A stretch of 7,970 bases of DNA. It comes from Streptosporangiaceae bacterium. GTDB lineage: Bacteria > Actinomycetota > Actinomycetes > Streptosporangiales > Streptosporangiaceae. This document shows positions 1 through 5,918 of the stretch, piece after piece. The stretch's first letter is position 1, and each line of letters starts with the position of its first letter. The stretch lies in assembly GCA_030043395.1 (NCBI GenBank), contig JASHXW010000106.1:1-7970 (forward strand). The letters are read 5' to 3'. The translations under genes were made by a program, and so were the position numbers. The notes under the pieces are model-generated. The model did not search any database, had not been told where the DNA came from, and saw nothing but the letters and a program-made list of their open reading frames with translations.

Positions 1-425
1 AGGTGCGTTTCCGCGAAGGCGTTCATCTTCCCGCCGTTCCAGCAGTCGTGCTGCGGGCCCCAGCTGTGGCTGTTGGACGGGAGGTTCTGCGCGGCCGTTG
101 TCAGGGTGTCGGCATGGAACGGCAGCAGGTACTTCTTCGGGTTCCTCGGGTCCTTCTGGTAGAACAGCGACTTGGGCACGGACGGATCGCTGAATCCGCG
201 CACGCCGGGCATGGTGCCGAAGTAGTGGTCGAATGAACGGTTCTCCTGCATGAGCACGACGACGTGCTGGATCTCGGACAGCGCGCTCGACAGCCGTGCG
301 GGGCGCGCGTGCGCCGCGGGCACGTCAGCGAGGATCTTCCTCAGGCTCGGCGGCAGGGCGAAGGACGCCAGCACCATGCCGCCCGCCGACGCCATCATCT
401 GGCGCCGGCTTAGCTCGATCGTCAC
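1..425 (-). CDS. Tat-exported phospholipase C / phosphoesterase family protein, N-terminal part (gene runs off the left edge)
   Basis: Reading leftward from GTG at 425-423, the frame is open for 141 codons to the window edge, so only the N-terminus is present. A Shine-Dalgarno GGAGGT lies at 436-431, five bases before the GTG. Residues 6-12 read SRRQMMA, a twin-arginine signal, followed by a hydrophobic stretch to about residue 24, so export through Tat is expected. The mature part holds MQENRSFDHYFG (residues 59-70), the hallmark of the bacterial phosphoesterase family that includes non-haemolytic phospholipase C and the acid phosphatase AcpA. Later HSW and QHDCWNGGKMN (about 120-135) match the next conserved block. 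Such enzymes cleave phospholipid head groups or other phosphoesters outside the cytoplasm. The substrate cannot be read from this fragment: a phospholipase C is likely, a phosphatase possible. It is divergent from the secreted protein at 845. Confidence 0.92.
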   Translation of the reverse strand, partial: MTIELSRRQMMASAGGMVLASFALPPSLRKILADVPAAHARPARLSSALSEIQHVVVLMQENRSFDHYFGTMPGVRGFSDPSVPKSLFYQKDPRNPKKYLLPFHADTLTTAAQNLPSNSHSWGPQHDCWNGGKMNAFAETH

Positions 426-570
426 GGATTACCTCCAACCTCGAAGTCGCGGCCGCCTGGAACGGGGCGCGCAGTCGGCGGATAGCTCAAATCGGACGAT
501 ACGGTCTGCTGATTAAACGGAGATTGATAAAACGGGAACTGGAAGGTTATCCCAGGATGAAGAATGGCTA

Positions 571-706
571 CCCGCGCAGTTCGCTCATTCGCGCGGCCCG
601 ACATTCGCGGTCTCATTTGCCAGGTGCTCCCGCCGAAACTGGGCAAAATACAAAGTCGTAAAACAGGCATAACATGGGACACCCGGCAGCTCGCTCATCG
701 GCGGCC
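571..706. repeat. Degenerate direct repeat pair, copies about 571-598 and 682-706
   Basis: The two copies share CAG, then T or C, then the exact core TCGCTCAT (581-588 and 691-698), followed by similar C/G-rich ends finishing in GCGGCC, with one or two single-base gaps. The spacing is about 110 bases. Two copies in the shared upstream region could be binding sites for one regulator, but a chance match in GC-rich DNA is not excluded. Confidence 0.3.
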
Positions 707-830
707 TTAGCGCTCAGGTGCAGACGGAAAAACGGCGGGTTCCCCAATCTTTACTGCAGAACCACCTCTGCGTCGTATAGGGGAAACCGCTGCGCCATCT
801 TCGCACCTTACTTTCGTTCAGATTCGACCC

Positions 831-838
831 GGAAGGAG
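831..838 (+). promoter_or_regulatory. Ribosome binding site fixing the start of the secreted-protein gene
   Basis: GGAAGGAG lies six bases before ATG at 845. It decides against the in-frame upstream ATG at 674, which would put 57 residues of non-signal-like sequence before a textbook Sec signal peptide. Confidence 0.8.
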
Positions 839-844
839 CGCCTT

Positions 845-1669
845 ATGCCCACTCTTCCCTACCGCATGCGGCGCGGTAGCGCTGCCTTCGCGGCGTGCGC
901 CGCGGTGGCTGGCGTTGTCGCTCTCGCGGCCACGGCCCTGCCTGCCCAGGCGGCGCCGTCCGCCCACAAGCTGCCCAAGGCCGGAAAGGACCTGCTCGTC
1001 AACGGCGACTTCGCTAAGCCCGGACCGGCGGCGCACGAGGGCAAGACCCCGACCGGCTGGAGGCGGGTCAAGCTCGGCGCCGAGAAGAAGCCGTACGCCT
1101 GGGGGATCGGCGCCTACAACGCCAAGGGCCAGTACCCGCCGCCAGCGGGCAACCCGAACAAGGCCGACATCGCCGACGAGGTGTTCTACGAGGCGGGCAG
1201 TGCTACTGGCATAGAAGGCATCGGCGGCCAGCAGGGGTACACCAGGTTCGGCTCGATCACCCAGCTGAACAAGCCGCAGATCGGCTTCTCCGACGTCGAG
1301 CACTCCGCGCCGGAGGCGACGAACGCCTCATGGGCCGGCACTGGCCTGGAGGTCAATTTCGTCAGCCATAAAAAGGATTACACCCTGATCTACCTCGACC
1401 TGTGGACGGCCTACAAGAGCACCTTCAAGGCCAAGCCGGTGAACTCGAAGACCACCAGGTACATTCTTGGCCCCAGGCTAAGGCCGGACGTCTGGCACAC
1501 GACGAAGCCGCGGTCCCTGAACTCGGACATCAGGAAGCAGTTCGGAATCAAGACTTACAAGGTTGAGAACGTTATTTTCGTCGACCTTGAGCACACGATC
1601 AATGCCAAATACCCGTACGCGAACATGGACGGCTACTTCGCCAATCTCTCGATTACCGAAGGCAAGTGA
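845..1669 (+). CDS. Secreted protein of unknown function, 274 residues, Sec signal peptide
   Basis: I do not recognise a named family. The start at ATG 845 is set by GGAAGGAG at 831-838 and gives a classic Sec signal: basic MRR at 8-10, a long Ala/Val/Leu core (13-32), and AQA at 34-36 as the probable signal peptidase I site. The mature protein of about 238 residues has no cysteine and no second membrane segment, so it is probably released or held by the cell wall. Just after the signal comes DLLVNGDF (49-56), then TPTGW (68-72). This 'NGDF...GW' opening is typical of beta-sandwich, galactose-binding-like modules such as CBM4/9-like or DUF642-like domains, so carbohydrate or surface binding is a reasonable inference, not shown. 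The C-terminal half is rich in beta-type and aromatic residues (YTLIYLDLWTAY, 179-190; VIFVDLEH, 243-250). It is a single-gene unit closed by the terminator at 1676-1715. Confidence 0.88.
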   Translation: MPTLPYRMRRGSAAFAACAAVAGVVALAATALPAQAAPSAHKLPKAGKDLLVNGDFAKPGPAAHEGKTPTGWRRVKLGAEKKPYAWGIGAYNAKGQYPPPAGNPNKADIADEVFYEAGSATGIEGIGGQQGYTRFGSITQLNKPQIGFSDVEHSAPEATNASWAGTGLEVNFVSHKKDYTLIYLDLWTAYKSTFKAKPVNSKTTRYILGPRLRPDVWHTTKPRSLNSDIRKQFGIKTYKVENVIFVDLEHTINAKYPYANMDGYFANLSITEGK

Positions 1670-1675
1670 CAAATC

Positions 1676-1715
1676 GGTGAGGGGCTGGCGGAACATGTTC
1701 CGCCAGCCCCTCACC
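1676..1715 (+). terminator. Perfect 40-base palindrome; terminator of the secreted-protein gene
   Basis: Seven bases after the stop codon (1667-1669), the arm GGTGAGGGGCTGGCGGAACA (1676-1695) is followed at once by its exact reverse complement (1696-1715). The RNA would fold into a GC-rich hairpin of about 18 pairs with a minimal loop. Only two T residues follow, so this is the U-poor type common in actinobacteria rather than the Escherichia coli type. The perfect symmetry means it could act in both directions, but only the left gene ends next to it. The next gene on the right starts about 110 bases later in the same direction, so the hairpin also insulates it. Confidence 0.85.
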
Positions 1716-1814
1716 TTGCCCGCTATCGCCTTCCGAATGCGGCTTCAAGGCCTCCCCGCCGGCCGCGCCCGGCGGCTGCGAGAATGACGCTCGGGCAATG
1801 GTGATCAGGCAGCC

Positions 1815-1821
1815 GAGGAGG
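1815..1821 (+). promoter_or_regulatory. Ribosome binding site fixing the GTG start of the oxidoreductase
   Basis: GAGGAGG sits six bases before GTG at 1828. The in-frame ATG at 1798 has no comparable site and would add ten residues (MVIRQPRRPT) ahead of the family's normal beginning, MRFAFKTAPQ. Confidence 0.8.
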
Positions 1822-1827
1822 CCGACC

Positions 1828-2667
1828 GTGCGCTTCGCGTTCAAGACCGCGCCGCAGAATACGACCTGGGCGGACATGCTCGCCGTCTGGCAGGAAGCCG
1901 ACCAGATCGAGTTGTTCGAGTCCGGCTGGGTGTTCGACCACTTCTACCCGATCGTCGGCGATCCGCAAGGGCCCTGCCTCGAAGGCTGGACAGTGCTGAC
2001 AGCTCTCGCGCAGGCAACGCGGCGCCTCAGGCTTGGCGCGCTCGTCACCGGCATCCACTACCGCCATCCCGCGGTGCTCGCGAAGATGGCCGCCACCATC
2101 GACATCATCTCCGGCGGGCGCCTGGAGCTGGGCATCGGCGCGGGCTGGAACGAGCTGGAGTCCGGCGCCTACGGCATCGGGCTCGGCACGCTGCGCGAGC
2201 GCAGCGACCGGCTGGAGGAGGCATGCCAGGTTCTCATCAGCCTGCTGTCGCAGCAGAGCACGACCTTCGATGGCCAGCACTACCATCTCGCAAACGCCTG
2301 GTGCGAGCCCAAGGGCCCGCAGCAACCGCATCCGCCGATCTGCATCGGAGGTAGTGGCGAGCGGCGCACGCTGCGCACCGCAGCCAGGTACGCCCAGCAC
2401 TGGAACTTCGTTGGCGGCCCACCTGAGGTATTCGCGCGCAAGCGCGACGTGCTGCACGCGCACTGCCGCGACATCGGACGCGACCCCGCGGAGATCACGC
2501 TCTCCAGCCACGTCCGGCTCGGTGCAGACAATGACTACGCCGCGGTGGCCAGGGAGGTCGACGCCTTGGCAGCGGAAGGGCTGGACCTGGCGATCATCTA
2601 CTTGGTCCCGCCGCTCTCCCCGGCCGTCCTCGCGCCGCTAGCGCAGGAGCTACTGGCACTGCGCTAG
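1828..2667 (+). CDS. LLM-class F420-dependent oxidoreductase (luciferase-like, TIGR03560-type)
   Basis: This is a 279-residue soluble TIM-barrel enzyme of the bacterial luciferase-like superfamily, in the branch predicted to use deazaflavin F420. The family opening MRFAFKTAPQNTTW is followed by FESGWVFDHFYPI (30-42), the RLGALVTGIHYRHPAVLAKMAATIDIISGGRLELGIGAGWNE stretch near 68-109 (the superfamily's most conserved block), and CEPKGPQ with PHPPICIGGSGERRTLRTAARYAQHWNF in the second half (159-194), which forms the cofactor phosphate-binding side. Length and start agree with the family. The substrate is unknown; members transfer hydride to or from diverse small molecules. It stands alone, with the palindromic terminator behind it and convergent genes ahead. 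F420 use is inferred from the family rather than from a diagnostic residue, so FMN use cannot be excluded. Confidence 0.93.
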   Translation: MRFAFKTAPQNTTWADMLAVWQEADQIELFESGWVFDHFYPIVGDPQGPCLEGWTVLTALAQATRRLRLGALVTGIHYRHPAVLAKMAATIDIISGGRLELGIGAGWNELESGAYGIGLGTLRERSDRLEEACQVLISLLSQQSTTFDGQHYHLANAWCEPKGPQQPHPPICIGGSGERRTLRTAARYAQHWNFVGGPPEVFARKRDVLHAHCRDIGRDPAEITLSSHVRLGADNDYAAVAREVDALAAEGLDLAIIYLVPPLSPAVLAPLAQELLALR

Positions 2668-2718
2668 GCAGCCCGTCCTCGGCCAGGTCTCGTCGCCTTT
2701 AGCCCAGTCCTCTAGGTG

Positions 2719-2748
2719 CGCCGCGGCTCTCGCTACCAGGCCGCTGCG
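2719..2748. terminator. Possible weak hairpin terminator between convergent genes
   Basis: CGCCGCGGC (2719-2727) can pair with GCCGCTGCG (2740-2748) with one mismatch and a 12-base loop. GGTTT follows on the plus strand. It lies 51 bases after the oxidoreductase stop and next to the DUF427 stop at 2755-2753. The stem is imperfect and there is no real U tract. Confidence 0.35.
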
Positions 2749-2752
2749 GGTT

Positions 2753-3058
2753 TCACCCGGTGATCGTGGCCTGCTGCTTGTCGAACGCGATATAGCCGCT
2801 GTAGTCCTTTCCGACACGCTCGAATGACGTCGGGTACGGATCGGGGTAGCTCCACGCCGCGTCATGATGAGTACCGCCGTCCACCGTGATGTCGTGATAC
2901 TGCGCCACGCCCTTCCACGGGCAGGTGTAAGGAGTCGGGCTGTCGCTCAGGACGCCAGCGCTGATCGCCGAGGGCGGGAAATAGTAGTTGCCCTCGATGG
3001 AGATCAGGTCCGAGTCCGGAGCATCCGCCACGACCGCACCATCGATGATGGCCTTCAT
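2753..3058 (-). CDS. DUF427 domain-containing protein
   Basis: A small soluble protein of 101 residues that is one DUF427 domain from end to end. The diagnostic TPYTCPWKGVAQY lies at residues 42-54 (Cys46, Trp48, Lys49, Gly50). The second conserved block, AAWSYPDPYP (67-76), is followed by DYSGYIAF (85-92). I chose ATG at 3058 because AAGGGA lies seven bases upstream and MKAIIDG is the family's usual opening; an in-frame start at 3100 would add 14 unrelated residues. The biochemical role of DUF427 is not established to my knowledge; the compact fold and invariant Cys/Lys suggest a binding or catalytic site. It lies 100 bases downstream of the alpha/beta hydrolase on the same strand and may share its transcript. 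Confidence 0.93.
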   Translation of the reverse strand: MKAIIDGAVVADAPDSDLISIEGNYYFPPSAISAGVLSDSPTPYTCPWKGVAQYHDITVDGGTHHDAAWSYPDPYPTSFERVGKDYSGYIAFDKQQATITG

Positions 3059-3158
3059 GTGCCGTTCCCTTCTGGTTGTCACAGGTCCTGGTTGCGTCAA
3101 CTGCGCGGTGGCCGCGTGACTTCCCGGACGGGGCTCCCTTGTCCGTCGACGGGTTCAG

Positions 3159-3953
3159 TCACCTGCCAGCGAGGAAGTCGATCAGCACCGGAGCGAGGAC
3201 TGCCGGATCCACGTTATGGGTCTGCCCCTCAAGGACCAGGACATGGCCCAGCGGCATCGCATTGCCCAGCGCCTGGGCGGTGCCAGGCATGAACGGCAAG
3301 CTGGCGTCTCCGGCGATCGCCAGCGCGGGAACCGAAACCCCCGCGGCCAGGTCGGTCGGCGGCGCCCACTGCTCGCCGATGATGGCCGCGTGGTCATAGG
3401 CCAGCGTGGGCGCGATGGCCTGCATGCCTGGCCAGAACGGCGCGCGGCGCATGGCGTCGACCTGTTCGCCTGGCATGCCCACGAACCGCATGAACAAGGC
3501 CACTGCGTCGCCTCCGCGCCCGTCGTCCAGCAGCTGCTCGAGCTCCCTGAGGTACTCATCCCAGGACCGCTGGGCAGCCGGGTCGCCGTTGTGCGGCGCC
3601 TCGTACAGGACGATCTTGCTCACCCGGCCACCGAGCCGCGCGGCCGCCCGCAACGCCAGGGTCGCGCCTGAGGAGTGGCCATACAGGAACACCGGTTCGC
3701 CGGCGCAGTCGATAAGCGCCTCGATGTCATCGATCTCCCGGTCCACCGCGTAGGGCTGCGTGTCGCCGCTGGCACCGCGGCCGCGACGGTCGTATCCGTA
3801 CACGGTGAAGTGCGGTGCGAGCAGCTTGACAAGCTCCGCCTTGTCGCCTGAGGAGTGGACGGTCAGCGCCCCATCGACCAGGATGAGCGCCGGCCCGTCG
3901 CCGGCCTTCTCGTAGGCGATCGTCGTGCCGTCGCGTGAGCTGACCGTGTCCAT
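3159..3953 (-). CDS. Alpha/beta hydrolase
   Basis: A 264-residue cytoplasmic alpha/beta hydrolase. The nucleophile elbow GHSSG gives Ser94. Asp216 (AIAGDAS) and His246 (GQTHNVD) complete the triad in the usual order and spacing. YGYDRRGRGASG (52-63) is the conserved turn after strand 4. The oxyanion segment before the first helix reads VDGAL (26-30) instead of the common HG motif; I recall this from actinobacterial hydrolases of this size, so it is not evidence of inactivity. The substrate is not predictable: an ester or lactone of a small molecule is typical. ATG at 3953 follows GGGGAG (3965-3960) with six bases between. The gene is divergent from the propeller gene at 4133 and upstream of the DUF427 gene. 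Confidence 0.93.
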   Translation of the reverse strand: MDTVSSRDGTTIAYEKAGDGPALILVDGALTVHSSGDKAELVKLLAPHFTVYGYDRRGRGASGDTQPYAVDREIDDIEALIDCAGEPVFLYGHSSGATLALRAAARLGGRVSKIVLYEAPHNGDPAAQRSWDEYLRELEQLLDDGRGGDAVALFMRFVGMPGEQVDAMRRAPFWPGMQAIAPTLAYDHAAIIGEQWAPPTDLAAGVSVPALAIAGDASLPFMPGTAQALGNAMPLGHVLVLEGQTHNVDPAVLAPVLIDFLAGR

Positions 3954-4132
3954 ACTCGTCTCCCCGGATGCCTACTGGATCCCGCGCTGCTGTCGGGCGC
4001 GGTCCTTTCACGGGCGACATTACGCGTGGGCTCGGACAGTCTCGGGAGCACGCTGGCCACGCTGCAGTGGCTTTCGCCGTCCTGGGGGACGTATCGTCGG
4101 GTGACAGGTCGCCGGCCGCGGTGGGGGTGTGC
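3954..4132. promoter_or_regulatory. Divergent intergenic region, hydrolase / propeller gene
   Basis: These 179 bases must hold the promoters of both flanking genes. I see no convincing -35/-10 pair on either strand and no notable repeat. The rightward frame is open through it from ATG 3968, but those codons lack a ribosome site and read as low-complexity non-protein sequence. Confidence 0.4.
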
Positions 4133-5329
4133 GTGGATGACATCCTGACCGGCGGCGAAAACCGAGGGCACCCCTGGCGGAGACGCGGGCTGATAGCCGG
4201 CGCGGTGATCGTCGCCGTTGGCCTTGTCGTACTCAGGCACCTGCCTGGCGATGCCCACTCAGCGGCCCGTCATGCGCAGCCGGCGGTCGTCGCTAATGAG
4301 CCGGTGCCGCGGATTCTGCACGGCAGAGCCGTGCCGGGCGGAGCTAGCTCGCCGCAGCTGCGGCTCATGAGCGGGGTCAGGGTGCCTCTCGCCGGGCCGC
4401 GGCCGTACTGGTTCTGGCCCGCTACCGGCCGTGCCGAGCGGATCGGCGCCTTGCCGGTGACCGGGGGCGGCTATACGTTCACGCGAGTGGCCGGTGGCTG
4501 GGCGCTCACGCGCAGCACGTTTGCACGGCCGGCTTGCTATCTGTGCATGCGGTCACCGCTGCCCGTGTACTTCCTCTCCGACCAGGCGAGCGCCGCGCGC
4601 TGGGCCGGCAATGCGGACGCCGTCGCTCCGGCCGCCACTGCCGGGTGGATGTGGCTGACTAGCTACCGGGCGGGTGAAGAGCCGGGTACGCAGGTAGCAG
4701 TCGCGCGCGAGGTCGGGCCTAACGGCCGCCCGCTCGGCCCTTCCGTCCAGCTCCCTGATGGCTACGCGATCGAGGCGGGGACGAGCCGCGGCTTGCTGCT
4801 CGCCTCGGTGACCCCGCGCAGTGGTGTTCCTGCGTTCATGCTCTGGAACCCGGGAGCTGGGCAAGCCGGCCGGCCATTCGTCACCGTGCTTGCCGTGAGC
4901 GCGCAGCAGATCGCGTGGATGCCGCGCTGCTCACTGGAGTGCACGGTGAACGTCACCGATGTCGTGACAGGCCGGGTAATCGCAGTCCGGCAGCAGGCCG
5001 GGGAGGTTGCGCTCAGCGCAGCGTTCAGCCCGGACGGGAGCTACCTGGCCGTCCAGGTGGGCACTCGCTCTCCTGACGTGGACATGGGCATGTTGACCCG
5101 GCTGTACGTGCTGTCGCTGCGTACCGGTCGGGTCGCACCTGTCCCGGGAACTCAAGTCAGCGACGGCACGCTCGTTGCCTTCGGCTGGCCGGCTGCCACC
5201 GACACCCTGGTGGCGGCGCTGTCGTTCCCCGCGAAGATACAGCTCGCCGCCTGGCACCCCGGCGCCGGGCGGCCTGGCGTCGTCACACTGGAGCCTGACC
5301 ACGGGGCGGCACGGCTCGTCCTGGGCTAG
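4133..5329 (+). CDS. Membrane-anchored protein of unknown function, probable WD40/TolB-like beta-propeller
   Basis: With the GTG at 4133 the product has 398 residues. A short basic N-terminus (RGHPWRRRG) precedes one hydrophobic segment (about 19-34), so the protein is likely anchored with its large C-terminal part outside. That part is beta-rich with repeated Trp/Tyr strand patterns and an AAFSPDGSYLAVQV element (296-309), the signature of a WD40/TolB-type blade; other blades are diverged. Two tight cysteine pairs, CYLC (135-138) and CSLEC (266-270), could form disulfides in an oxidising compartment. The start is uncertain: GGTGGGGG at 4120-4127 supports GTG 4133, but GTG 4121 or 4127 are possible, and ATG 3968 is unlikely because it would add 55 residues ahead of the membrane segment. 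Function is unknown; propellers usually bind ligands or partners. The orphan gene at 5363 follows after 33 bases and is probably co-transcribed. Confidence 0.8.
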   Translation: MDDILTGGENRGHPWRRRGLIAGAVIVAVGLVVLRHLPGDAHSAARHAQPAVVANEPVPRILHGRAVPGGASSPQLRLMSGVRVPLAGPRPYWFWPATGRAERIGALPVTGGGYTFTRVAGGWALTRSTFARPACYLCMRSPLPVYFLSDQASAARWAGNADAVAPAATAGWMWLTSYRAGEEPGTQVAVAREVGPNGRPLGPSVQLPDGYAIEAGTSRGLLLASVTPRSGVPAFMLWNPGAGQAGRPFVTVLAVSAQQIAWMPRCSLECTVNVTDVVTGRVIAVRQQAGEVALSAAFSPDGSYLAVQVGTRSPDVDMGMLTRLYVLSLRTGRVAPVPGTQVSDGTLVAFGWPAATDTLVAALSFPAKIQLAAWHPGAGRPGVVTLEPDHGAARLVLG

Positions 5330-5362
5330 CGCCACAGATCAGCGCACCGAAGGGAAGCGAAG

Positions 5363-5863
5363 ATGAGTGAGGCTCAGCCGGACCACGTCAATCAGTTGCT
5401 GCGCCATTTCGCCGACCTGCGGGACGGGACTCACGGCGGCGCCGCGGACCGGGCAGGCAAGGAGCGCAGGTTCGAGGAGGCGGTTCCGCTCATCGACCCC
5501 TACGTCCGGCAAGCCCTTGACGAGGTCAACGCCGGCCTCCTGGGCGGGACCGGCGCGGTCAGCGCGAGCGGACTCCAGCCTGCCGCCGACGGTCCGCAGG
5601 CCACGTGGACCTTGACCTGGCCTGAGCAGCAAGCCGCTGCGATCAGCCCGGTGACGATCCGTGCGTATTACGGCCTGACCAACAGCCACCCGCACCTGCG
5701 CGGAGCCACCGTCGGCGACTGGCCGCTGAACGTGTTCGAGGCGCAGCAGGCTGCAGCCGCGCTGTCGACGCTGCGCGCGATCGCATCCGCTGACCTGCAC
5801 AATCTTGTCTTCCAGGCGGGATGGCAGATCATCCCGGCGATTGCGGCCGGCTGGACACCATGA
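5363..5863 (+). CDS. Hypothetical soluble protein, 166 residues
   Basis: No family is recognised. ATG at 5363 follows a purine-rich GAAGGGAAG (5349-5357) at good spacing. The protein lacks a signal peptide and membrane segments, so it is predicted cytoplasmic. Its N-terminal third (1-60) is charged and probably helical (VNQLLRHFADLRD; YVRQALDEVNAG). The middle (70-115) has a strand-like stretch, ATWTLTWP, and an aromatic SPVTIRAYYGLTNSHPHLRG. The end contains an Ala-rich helix and hydrophobic VFQAGWQIIPAIAAGW. There is no cysteine and no obvious catalytic motif. The 33-base gap after the anchored propeller gene suggests one operon and possibly a functional pair, though the two would lie on opposite sides of the membrane. 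It converges on the ABC ATPase gene across 55 bases. Confidence 0.8.
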   Translation: MSEAQPDHVNQLLRHFADLRDGTHGGAADRAGKERRFEEAVPLIDPYVRQALDEVNAGLLGGTGAVSASGLQPAADGPQATWTLTWPEQQAAAISPVTIRAYYGLTNSHPHLRGATVGDWPLNVFEAQQAAAALSTLRAIASADLHNLVFQAGWQIIPAIAAGWTP

Positions 5864-5918
5864 TGGCGCGCGCCCGTCCGGTGAGGCGGCCACGAATGCT
5901 CAAGGCAGTTCGGTGAAA
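5864..5918. other. Short convergent gap without a clear terminator
   Basis: Fifty-five bases separate the stop of the orphan gene from the stop of the ABC ATPase. I see no strong hairpin or T run here, so the transcripts may overlap or stop by another route such as Rho. Confidence 0.4.

Larger units (their letters stand above)
426..844. promoter_or_regulatory. Divergent intergenic region between the phospholipase and the secreted-protein gene
   Basis: These 419 bases hold no convincing gene. Short open frames exist on both strands, but they lack ribosome sites and recognisable products. The stretch about 500-560 and 640-675 is visibly more AT-rich than the coding DNA around it, as expected for a region carrying promoters for both flanking genes. 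I cannot place either promoter with confidence. Weak candidates are TTGATA at 524-529 with a poor -10 at 547-552, and TTTACT at 750-755 with TATAGG about 20 bases on, both reading right. A degenerate direct repeat (around 571-598 and 682-706) is described separately. The secreted gene's Shine-Dalgarno (831-838) and the phospholipase's (436-431) lie at the two ends. Confidence 0.5.

Noticed and set aside
422..682. An 86-residue minus-strand frame in the left intergenic region
   Set aside because: It has no ribosome site or recognisable motif, and it overlaps the phospholipase start and its Shine-Dalgarno.
674..844. In-frame ATG at 674 extending the secreted-protein gene by 57 residues
   Set aside because: The added sequence is Arg/Ser/Cys-rich and buries a textbook Sec signal, while ATG 845 has a strong GGAAGGAG site.
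818..1303. A 161-residue minus-strand frame over the secreted-protein gene
   Set aside because: It is antisense to a clear signal-peptide protein and has no ribosome site or motif.
1691..1700. GAACATGTTC at the centre of the palindrome as a possible LexA (SOS) box
   Set aside because: The gram-positive box needs GAAC and GTTC separated by four bases; here they are two apart. The symmetry is explained by the longer hairpin just after a stop codon.
1723..2511. A 262-residue open frame on the minus strand across the oxidoreductase gene
   Set aside because: It is antisense to a well-supported family gene. Its length follows from high third-position GC bias, and the product resembles no protein family.
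2753..3953. Hydrolase, DUF427 and oxidoreductase genes as a dedicated biosynthetic cluster
   Set aside because: The oxidoreductase is on the opposite strand and the families are common scattered genes in actinobacteria. Nothing ties them to one pathway.
3968..4132. ATG 3968 as the start of the propeller gene
   Set aside because: It has no Shine-Dalgarno, would consume nearly all of the divergent promoter region, and places 55 unremarkable residues ahead of the membrane anchor.
5339..5893. A 184-residue minus-strand frame covering the 166-residue gene
   Set aside because: The product is Arg/Gly-rich shadow sequence with no ribosome site. The plus-strand frame has a good site and protein-like composition.
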